Shown here one piece after another: positions 55,915 to 64,000 of a DNA stretch of 64,000 nucleotides. The notes beneath the pieces were generated by a model that had not been told where the DNA came from, did not search any database, and worked only from the letters and a program-made list of their open reading frames with translations. Source of the DNA: Symbiodinium kawagutii (lineage: Eukaryota; Sar; Dinophyceae; Suessiales; Symbiodiniaceae); assembly GCA_009767595.1 (NCBI GenBank), contig VSDK01010590.1, forward strand, positions 1 to 64,000, given 5' to 3'. Made by a program: the position numbers and the translations under genes. How positions within the stretch are numbered: position 1 is the first letter of the stretch; every line of letters starts with the position of its first letter.

Positions 55915-57830
55915 AAGGAAATGACTTGCCTCCGCCTCCTCAGGGGACCCCCTCTCTGCAAATCTGAGACTTTGCCTTCCGAAGTCCGTTCTGCCACAAT
56001 TCCAAGATTCAGAGCAGGTGACATTTTTTTGCGATGCACATGATTATTGTCCACTAGCAGTTAAGCATCAGTTAACCAAAAGGTAAGCATGCAGTATAGC
56101 CATTAACCATCAGTTGACCGACAGTTCGGCATTAATCAACCATGAAAACTTCTCTTATCGACCATTATGGAACCAGTTACACAGATCATCGCTGGAATCA
56201 TCCCCACACAGCCGCGCACAGGAATTCTGGCGAGAAGTGGAGCAATCCAAGCCTGGCCAGCTGAGAGTTTGCGTCCTGCCCAGTGCCTCCAAGCCGCTTG
56301 GGCTGTCAAGGGCTGTTTGAGTTGAGGAAAACTCGCCGTTTGAGACACTTCTTGGTTGAGTCATCATGGGATCATCTTGTCTTTTTACCACTATACTGAG
56401 CTCATAATTTTAGATGGAAGTTTGGAAGTCAAATGGAAAATTGCAGAAGGCTTTGTGAGAACAGATGAGAGAGAAGATCGAAGATGTGCGCGTGTGCGTG
56501 ACTGATAGGAATTGCGCGACATGCTGTGATTATCCATAGTATTGTGCTCCAGGATGGTCGAAAAGGTAGGCTCGGTAAAGCAACGGGTGCGGAGGTCTTT
56601 AGGGAAAGCAGAGAGCAAGAATTGCACGCAGCTGTGGAATGGTGCTAAAGGTTGCAAAAGATTTGAAGAGAATGAAAAAGAGGGTGGGGAGCCTGAAAGC
56701 AAAAGCGCTTGATGAGGGAACGGAAAACAAGAAAAGAGGAGGGAAGAAAAGGGGCTGCACTACTCGTGAATTCTAAGCTGATAAAAGCCGCAGGGGCACA
56801 TTCCGTATGCATACCCCAAAGCATGAAAAGTTTGAGGCGCAGAAAACCAGCATGTTGAGGATTCTCACCTGCAACTTGGAGGAGACGGAGAATGTTGAGC
56901 TCAGAGTTCTTCTCCTTGGCGTGACTGCGCCAAAGATTTTGGAGGCAGCGGCAACCGCACCAGACCTGTGAGTTCCTTACAGCAGGCGGCTACCCAGCTG
57001 CAAGCGAATCCTCGTGCAGCAGTTCAGGTGCGTGAGAAAGGAGATTGCTGGCGCCATGGAAGGGAAAATGTTCTGTGCACGCGAGATGCTGGTCCAGAAG
57101 CACAAGAGCAGGAGGACACTGAACAAAATCAGTGACACAATGGGCATGGCTGCCTCCTCAACATAAGCCTGGTGTTTGGCCAGTTCTCCAAGTTGGTCAG
57201 CAACGAAAGCAGTTGCCAACAATTGCCACGGCCACCATGATTTCAAAGAAGAAGGGGCAACCACCCAGGCCCCAACCAGCCCCAAGACCCTGGAGGCAGC
57301 TCCAGATGAGGCCTTTGACCTGGCCCCTTTGGCCAAGGATGTTGACCAAGAGCAGGCTTTGAATGAGGAAGACACGAAAGTCAATGACAAAGCCGTCTTT
57401 CCACAATGGGTTCTGAAGCAAGTCAGGCAAGAAACGTTTCGTTTCTCAATGCAAGATGCCTTCCGCAAGGGGCATGGGGCAATTGCAGTCGCCGGTGCCC
57501 TGCAGCGGAACTTGCAGCCAGAGCAATCTGGCAGTGCGTTGGCCAGACTGGCTACAGAGAGTGGAAAGCTGCGCGCACAGTGAGGCTTAATATTCTGAAG
57601 AAGTTGGTAAGCAGGAGAAAGAAGCTTTGATCACATTGCGTGCTAGGAAGCTGCAAGTATGTTTCAATTGTGCGTGGCGGGAGCAGCCGGCTCCCGAGCA
57701 GCTGCAGCCTGCAGAGCATAGCTGAAAATGATATGACCAGCTTGCCACTGCCCCCAATCCTTTGGCTTCCGGGCAGCCGGAACAACTACCAGGATCAGAA
57801 TTTCATTGCCAGGCATCATCATCATCAGCA
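55915..57830. pseudogene. Compositionally distinct block, possible decayed element or retrocopy
   Basis: About 1.9 kb almost free of the AACCATCAT/GGTTAATGATGG words seen elsewhere, purine-rich on the + strand and without obvious introns. Open frames shift: + KFEAQKTSMLRILTCNLEET (about 56840-56970), + QQAATQLQANPRAAVQVREK (about 56977-57140), + DEAFDLAPLAKDVDQEQALN with RQETFRFSMQDAFRKGHGAI (57176-57583); a minus frame at 56977-57468 has a hydrophobic stretch (PIVSLILFSVLLLLCFW). No domain recognised. The frame changes fit a decayed coding sequence. Confidence 0.4.
56167..56325 (+). CDS. Candidate ORF, 52 codons
   Basis: MEPVTQIIAGIIPTQPRTGI, LARSGAIQAWPAESLRPAQC, LQAAWAVKGCLS then TGA; third positions moderately GC-rich. 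It lies at the left of a compositionally distinct block. Not recognised. Confidence 0.33.
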   Translation: MEPVTQIIAGIIPTQPRTGILARSGAIQAWPAESLRPAQCLQAAWAVKGCLS

Positions 57831-57910
57831 CCGTGATGTATCATGATGGCAGTCCTCATTCTCATTTTCATCATGGTTGACATCATCACCATCGCCGTCA
57901 CCGGCACCCG

Positions 57911-58023
57911 TTTCATCATCATCATCATCATCATTATCATCATCAACATCATCATCATCCATCATCCATCATCCATCATCCATCATCCATCATCCATCAT
58001 CCATCATCATCATCCATCATCCT
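57911..58023. repeat. CATC / CATCCAT simple repeat
   Basis: A run of CATCATC and CATCATCCATCATCCAT units. Confidence 0.95.
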
Positions 58024-58400
58024 CGTCATCGCCTGGTGTGAGCCAACATTGCGGGTTTTTTTCTGGAAATTTCCGCCACCGCTTTGTGTGGCCCAAATGT
58101 TAAACCATTATTTTTAGCGCCGACAACAGAACGTGTTTGTATACGATGTTGTTCATCGCGGTTGTTCCCAGCCATGACCACAGGGTGGAACGGCATCATG
58201 ATTGTTCGGGTGACTGTGACTTTGGGTTTTCCTGGATTTTCGCGTCTAAGCTGCGCCGTCGCTGTTTTTTCCCCCGTTCTCAATTCCCGCTAGACCAAAC
58301 ATTACACCAGCGTCATGGACTAAACCAGCACTTCTTTGCGCGGCATGGGCCCGTGGCCGAAGTCACACCCACAAACATGTAGCAGGATATGCGCGATAGT
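58024..58400. other. Unassigned stretch without filler words
   Basis: GC-moderate sequence with overlapping open frames on both strands (minus: KPKVTVTRTIMMPFHPVVMA). Like the block at 55.9-57.8 kb it lacks the usual filler, so it may be part of the same insertion. No function visible. Confidence 0.3.
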
Positions 58401-58694
58401 GTCCGTAACTTCCGGCAATATCGCACCGGGAATTTGTGCAAATGCGTAATGTGATGTAATGTGTTTTTTGCCCCAAATTACGTGATCCAAACATGCACAT
58501 GCACTTGCACTTACCACCATCGACCAAGCAAGCATCATTCGCCGACCATCAGCCACCACCAACCCAATCATTCAACATCATCCACCCATCATTCACCATC
58601 ATCAAGTTATCATAGATTATCCTAAACCTATAGCCTATCATAAGTTTATCATCAACCTATCATCAACCAAGGTCATCCACACATTCGTATCATC

Positions 58695-58811
58695 ATGGTG
58701 CTAAGGCGGAGGCCGTCGGCGCCTTCTGCGCCGGAACGCGGTCAGGGGCGCCGGGAGGTGCCACCTGCGCCACCAGAGGTGGATGCAGGTGGGGAAGTCC
58801 AGGGGCAATGA
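58695..58811 (+). CDS. Candidate exon or small ORF, 38 codons
   Basis: MVLRRRPSAPSAPERGQGRR then EVPPAPPEVDAGGEVQGQ and TGA. A very GC-rich island in filler. With an acceptor at GCTAAG|GCGG the frame would be AEAVGAFCAGTRSGAPG instead. Low complexity; product unknown. Confidence 0.38.
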   Translation: MVLRRRPSAPSAPERGQGRREVPPAPPEVDAGGEVQGQ

Positions 58812-58814
58812 TGG

Positions 58815-60000
58815 CTGATGGCTAAGGCGGAATGGTTCATGTTGGATGGTGAAAGGTGAATGATGGATTTAGAGGTTCATATTGGTTGATAATATTTATG
58901 GAAAAGTTGATTGGTGTTGAAGGTTGGCTAGTCGATGGTTCACCGTGGGTAATTTATATTGTTTAATGTTTGTCATCGGATAGTTGATGTTTGATAATGG
59001 TTTGAACTTTGAACTGATTTGGGAACTGTGTTTAAGGATATTTGATGTGTAGTAGTGATTAGTGGGTGATTGATGGCTAATCAATGCAAATGATCTTCGG
59101 TGATGAGTGCATGGCCAACAATTTCCGATTAGATGGTGGGCTAACGATCACTTCATCGTCAGTTGGTGGTGAATCATGGAGGATCATTCATGTATATTGA
59201 CCCATTTAGAAGGGCTAGGAACTTTGGCTGTTACGCAATGAGAAATGGTTGGTTGGTAGTGGTCATGAGTTAGGATTGATTAGTTAATCGTGATGATCCA
59301 CCATTTGCCATTATTTTGTTTGGGGAATGCGGAATGCAGGTGATTTGGGGATAAAACACCCCTTTTGGGAAAAAAACAGTTGGTGTTCAATTTTGAAAGG
59401 AACCTAAAAGTTTAGATAATTACAGCGGATTTGGACAGAGTTCAGCTGTTTTGATGTCTTACATGTTTTGCGCCCGAGTTGGCCGTATCAAGGGAAATTG
59501 ATGAGGTGACATTTTGTGATGAAGATACCACATATCTTCACAGGATCGCTGTATAATGTGTTTGCATGTAAGTGCGTGTTTTACAAGTGTGGATACACAT
59601 GGATGTGCAGAAAACATTGTAAAATTATGTAGCAATAAAAACGTTCATCTAGCACTGACCCTTCTCAACCACGATGATTGATCATTGATAGCTATGAATG
59701 ATAGCCATCATCAGCCATCATCAATTGAGCATGGTTAATCGCCAGTATTCACCAGCACTGACCACCCTTGAAATGTCCAACCATTGCCAATCAGCAAATA
59801 TCCACGATTATATATTCAGTTGTAATAACCAATAGATTTAGTTGACCATCGTTATGTAGTCATCATCAACCGGCATTACTCAGTAACATATCGATATTTG
59901 TTTCCTTCTTGCCGTGGAAGGGGGACTCAGCTTGTCATGAAGACTTTGTTTGACACCGTCTTTTGCTCGTGACGACCCGCTCGTTACTCGGTAACGATTG
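58815..60000. other. Filler without a supported gene
   Basis: GGTTGATTGATGG-type words and AT-rich sequence; no GC island. Confidence 0.5.
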
Positions 60001-60042
60001 CTGACTTCATGTCATAAGCAGCCGCGCACCGGTGCGCTGCAG

Positions 60043-60093
60043 GGCCGCCACGCGCCAGCGCAGTTGCGCCGCCGAAGGGGGGTGGCGCGGATG
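60043..60093 (+). CDS. Candidate exon, Arg-rich
   Basis: CTGCAG|GGC acceptor and GGATG|GTACGA donor enclose 17 codons, GRHAPAQLRRRRGVARM; other frames are open. Very GC-rich island. Confidence 0.38.
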
Positions 60094-61195
60094 GTACGAT
60101 GATCGTGCCGCGGTGGAAAGGGATGCTTGGGATGGTGCATGCTGATGGTTTGGGATTTGTTGTTATTGAAATGGTTGATACGTTGAGAATGGGGTCAGTC
60201 ATGAAAACTGATATTGATGGTGAATGATGGTCAGTGACGGTGCACCATGTTCACTCCTAGTTAAAGATGGCTTGTAATGGTTCAAGATGGTTGTAGTCCC
60301 TCATTCATGATGATTAGTGCGGATTAGTTCTGGTTGACCTTACTCAATGATGAGAGCGACGCCTTTACTTTGGAGTTCTTTGATCTTGGAATTCCGGCAG
60401 GTTGTAGGGCATAGCGCCATCCATAAACCAGAACCCAGGACAACCAATCGTAACCACTACGGTGTACCTCTCACCACGGTGTAGGGGCCCCAATGCTCTA
60501 GTTGAGCTTGGTGGTTTACACCTGCTGGAAGAAATACCAAATTGGACCATCCCCAATAGGTAAATGATATTGAAGCTGGGGGATGGTTTGTGATATTTCT
60601 ATCCACTTCAGGATGATCATATATCATGATTTTCTTATATTATTCTATTATATGTTATGCACAGGGTGTGAATCATCCGAGATCAGGCTTTGTTAGTCAG
60701 CTGGATGCATCGATTTTCTGAGTGCAACTGTTGGTGTCCAGAAGCACGGTCGTTGACACAAAGAAATGGTTAGTTCAAGAAATGTACCTATCTTGGCAAA
60801 TAAGCCCACAGGGATGTATCCATTTACATGGTCCCAAACGGGGGTACGGTGCCCCCAACTCATCCAGAAACAGTTTCCAGGGTGGATTATGGGGCAGGAC
60901 CAAGTTGGTGATGCAGCCGAGATGGGATGTTGCTGAGCAAGACATTTGTGATTAGGAATTTGGGTTGACAAAAAAAGGTGCCCAAATTGCGTGGTTGGAT
61001 TGATCTTTATGCCTATCAGCATCCTATTGCGGTTGCAGTCCAAGTCAATGGATGCAATTTTTTTGTAGGTCATTGGAGGTTCAACCAACCCCAGGCTGTG
61101 TGTTGAAGACCGGTTTGATGATAGCTTGGCTGGAGAATCACCATCTGCAGACCCCCTGGCAAATTAGGACATTGAATCTCACTTTGATAGAATCT

Positions 61196-61313
61196 GGCTA
61201 TGGATCAATATCAATCAACCAACTTTTCATGGGGGATCACCAACAAATTCATTGGGAAAACATCCAGGTTAATGATGGGGAACCAGGGGTGCAGGGTGAA
61301 GTGACCCATAGCC
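61196..61313 (+). mobile_element. Family A TIR element, copy 4
   Basis: 118 bp, GGCTATGGATCAA to GTGACCCATAGCC, with ATCT duplicated at 61192-61195 and 61314-61317. More diverged inside than the other copies. Confidence 0.88.
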
Positions 61314-61934
61314 ATCTCAAGCCATCGCATGTTTGACCATGCAACGAGAGTGCCAGCTTCTGACCCGTGCTGTTGACAGCTGGACCAAGGTACTGAATTG
61401 CGAGGACCGGTGCAGGGCGAGTGAAAACCCGCTGTTGCTGTTCGAATCTAAGGGCTGACAATGGTGTGAGTATTGGCAATTATCGGCATATATAGACATG
61501 GAGATGTGAAATGTTTATAATACACATGTCAATTGATTTGGCTTGACTATCCACAAATGTGTGGTATGTTTTGTATGCGGTATGCGTTTGTTGTATATAT
61601 ATATATACATATAGGTGTCTACATTCTCCACCATACATATTGATTATGTAGTTACAATATGTCGGTGTGACGTATGATATCAGGCATAGAACTCGCGAAA
61701 TATTACGAGTATCATCCAATGACCTTGGTGATCTCTGGTGTAATACTTGACTATCCTCTTAGTTCAGTATCGGAATTGCCCGAAAAGGATGATGACAATC
61801 CGAGCAACGCACCAGGCAGATGTATGTTTGCTACAGCCTATGGTCCATGATGCAGAAAATTCAAGCCTGTGGGTGATGGGATTTATTTTAGCGCGGCAAG
61901 GTTCTTAGCATGTCAAAGCTGCAACTGTGCAGGA

Positions 61935-62146
61935 TATTGGCAGCAACTTCTTCAAATGTGCAGCTTTCCGGAAGGGCGACACAAGCAGCAGATTTCCGTG
62001 GGAAGCAGTCAGGCAGGAAAGATGTGATGTGATTTACTCATTTCCATTTGAGATCACGCGTGTTTCTTCGACACCAATCTTGAAGGGGCCTTGCACCACT
62101 AATCCTTTTCCTGTTGCTAACCCTCAATCCCCCGACCAAAAACTAT
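61935..62146 (+). CDS. Candidate exon-like open frame
   Basis: IGSNFFKCAAFRKGDTSSRF, PWEAVRQERCDVIYSFPFEI, TRVSSTPILKGPC on the + strand, ending at a stop near 62146. Third-position bias is weak; may be chance. Confidence 0.28.
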
Positions 62147-62401
62147 GAATTAGTTGGGTTTTGGCAGGCTGCTAAAGCCTTCCTCTTGGAACAGCAAGCA
62201 CCGTTGATCCTTAAGGACTTGTTGGTCCCAACATCAGTTAGCTGGTTGATTCTGATGGGATTATACTTGTTTGGAGCTTAGCATTAGCCACTACCCGTAC
62301 TAACTTTCAGTAAAAAATACGAACCAATATCAAGATGTATTAACCATTTATGGCAATCGTATCACCAACCATCACTATCCATGCATGAGACTTGTGACCA
62401 G

Positions 62402-62447
62402 GTGTGCCATCAAGTTCTACGAGGAGCTTGGCTTCATGCCACAGCCG
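62402..62447 (+). CDS. Exon with GNAT- or VOC-like motif
   Basis: GACCAG|G acceptor and CAGCCG|GTGTGC donor; the frame reads CAIKFYEELGFMPQP. AIxFYExLGF is the typical C-terminal motif of GCN5-related N-acetyltransferases, where the Tyr lies by the acetyl-CoA site; glyoxalase/VOC proteins have a similar string near the start of a module. At 15 residues this cannot be settled. Neighbouring exons of the same gene should lie within a few kb. Confidence 0.48.
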
Positions 62448-62992
62448 GTGTGCCATCAGGAGGGATCCGTGCAGCAGAGTTGTCCAGTTGCTCCATAGCC
62501 GTGGTGTAGTGCAGGAATTGCTGGTTTTTACCAATATAATCAAGAAACTCATCATAGTTTCTGGGCTGGAAACAACCATTATTGGTTCATAGAGTTATAT
62601 AAAGTCAATGGTTGGACAGTACAAGATTATCAATGATTGGGAAAGGGTTCTTAGTGCAACATTTCACGGTTACATATCCACGATGCTGTAGTCAATCTGA
62701 TGATAGCCTGCACCATAGCCATCCAGTCAGCAGCTCAGGGCACGTTGAGTCGGCATCCTCCACCGGCAGAACTGAGGCGCAGAGCGAACCATGGGGAAAC
62801 CCGTGCGAAGCCCATGGGAAAACCTACGGAACGTCCTTGATTATTTAACGGTTTGTTGGGTACAGGATCTCACCTTTCAGCAGATGACCATGGCAGAGCT
62901 CAATCTCAGCTCGCAGTTTTTGGTGCGAACCCAGCCTTGGAACCCATAACTATCAGCCATCATTTCCCGTCCAACTGGCCCTGGGTCGCCAG

Positions 62993-63042
62993 GGAAAAGC
63001 TGGTGCAGTGTCCTGTAGTGGATGATGATGGGCGCCAGCAAG
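62993..63042 (+). CDS. Candidate exon, unknown protein
   Basis: TCGCCAG|G acceptor and CAGCAAG|GTGCGC donor; the frame reads EKLVQCPVVDDDGRQQ. The frame is open on both sides (NWPWVAR before, GALVHGSWKR after), so the exon may be larger. Confidence 0.42.
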
Positions 63043-63146
63043 GTGCGCTGGTGCATGGATCATGGAAGAGGAGTTTCCCTTTGGAGGGTCATAGGATCAT
63101 ATCAATAATGGCTGGTTAATGATGGTTAATATCATAACTAATGTTG

Positions 63147-63248
63147 GTTAGTGGTTAGTGGGTTTAAATCATTTTTGATTTTCCCTAGTGATCATTAACA
63201 AATGGTTGGTCGACGAATATTTTCATAGGCGTTGAAACCACCAACCAG
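63147..63248 (+). mobile_element. Family C TIR element
   Basis: Left GGTTAGTGGGTTTAAATC, internal TTTTCCCTAGTGATCATTAA, right TTGAAACCACCAACCAG. A decayed relative follows at about 63385-63480. Confidence 0.75.
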
Positions 63249-63611
63249 ATATCAATACTGGTGGTTAATGGTTAAGATTGTTTGGTGGTTAACGACAATG
63301 ATTAGGATAGTATGTTTAAAACCACTAGCCATTGTTGGTTCGGCAACATAACAGTTCATAGATTAATGATAGTTAATGGTCAGCGGTTTGAAACATTGCT
63401 TGTTGTCCTGAAATTCTTGGGATGGATTGTTTGTTTCCCCCTATACTTGGAAAACTTTGGAATGGTTTGTTGATTGACATTGATTGAAGTTGGGAAGTTT
63501 TCAGAGTTGATTGAACTTGATATCATTTGTTTCCTTCTTGTTGATTGAACTTGATATGTTTCAGAGTTGGCAAACTCTCCGTTGCCACACCAGTGACGTG
63601 GCTGCACCCAG

Positions 63612-63727
63612 GACGAGGTTCTGACCGCATCTTTGTCATCACCTTGGTCTGCGGCCCAGTTGCTGCATGGAACCATCACCAGTTGCTGGCCGCCTTTGGA
63701 GATCGCGCAAAGTCATTGTTGTTACAC
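63612..63727 (+). CDS. Candidate exon, unknown protein
   Basis: CACCCAG|GA acceptor and TTACAC|GTGTAT donor; the frame reads RGSDRIFVITLVCGPVAAWN then HHQLLAAFGDRAKSLLLH with strong GC third positions. A family A element begins 12 bp after the donor. Confidence 0.52.
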
Positions 63728-63739
63728 GTGTATGTATAT

Positions 63740-63853
63740 GGCTATGGGTCAAGCAGTTAACCAACCAGCTAATGGGGATAATAACCAACAATAATAAGGG
63801 AAACAATGGTAAATGATAGGGGAACCAGGGGTACGGGGTTTTGACCCACTGCC
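63740..63853 (+). mobile_element. Family A TIR element, copy 5
   Basis: 114 bp, GGCTATGGGTCAA to TTGACCCACTGCC, with ATAT duplicated at 63736-63739 and 63854-63857. It begins 12 bp after the likely donor of the exon at 63612-63727. Confidence 0.92.
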
Positions 63854-64000
63854 ATATGGTATAGATATTGACATTCATAGACGCACATATCACATATGTA
63901 TGATGAATTCCATGATAATGTACATACTGATGTAATCTGATGTAGATATACTCACTCGTAATTATACTCGCGTAACTCACATATATCAATTTGTACAATC

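Noticed and set aside
61438..61452. TGTTCGAATCT as a tRNA T-loop
   Set aside because: No matching acceptor, D or anticodon stems around it.

Overview
This window looks like nuclear DNA of a dinoflagellate, most like Suessiales/Symbiodiniaceae in style; the species cannot be told from sequence alone. The argument rests on one gene that can be followed almost end to end, a farnesyl-diphosphate-synthase-type prenyltransferase on the + strand at about 28.65-41.62 kb. Its reading frame closes only if about 21 very short exons are joined across introns with GT, GC and GA donors (8, 9 and 3 by my reading), all ending in AG and nearly all followed by G. Mixed GT/GC/GA donors with an AG|G acceptor are a known dinoflagellate signature. 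The joined model is about 361 residues, close to the usual size of the family, with both aspartate-rich motifs.

Layout. 1-25.6 kb: small GC-rich islands, on the evidence + strand exons, in AT-rich filler rich in AACCATCAT/TGATGGTTA-like words; an island ending in a stop at 25,608 may be the 3' end of an upstream gene of unknown function. This part also holds a 186-bp in-frame tandem repeat (about 7.16-7.72 kb), a 46-bp minisatellite (7.73-8.35 kb), a 70-bp tandem duplication of an exon-like island (9.44-9.58 kb), triplet repeats and a 14-N gap. 25.6-28.65 kb: filler and weak exon candidates. 28.65-41.62 kb: the prenyltransferase gene; its largest intron carries a 14-bp minisatellite with an 84-bp higher-order unit, an 832-N gap and five diverged long repeats. 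41.6-64 kb: further exon islands on the + strand (one with a GNAT-like motif), plus a block at about 55.9-57.8 kb of different composition that may be a decayed element or retrocopy.

Scattered throughout are at least three families of roughly 105-120 bp elements with terminal inverted repeats and no coding capacity. All five full copies of family A (inner end GGCTATGGGTCAA) are flanked by 4-bp target-site duplications; two copies each of families B and C also show clear 4-bp duplications. They lie in introns, some within about 20 bp of a splice donor, and resemble introner-type/MITE elements. Four introns of the prenyltransferase gene have 7-12 bp direct repeats across their splice junctions, and two short introns are exactly 63 nt, stop-free and in frame. 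Together these suggest active or recent intron gain.

There are no bacterial features: no operons, ribosome binding sites, CRISPR arrays, rRNA or recognisable tRNA. Apart from the prenyltransferase gene, exon calls are single islands supported by splice context and GC-rich third codon positions, not by homology, so their assignment to genes is open.
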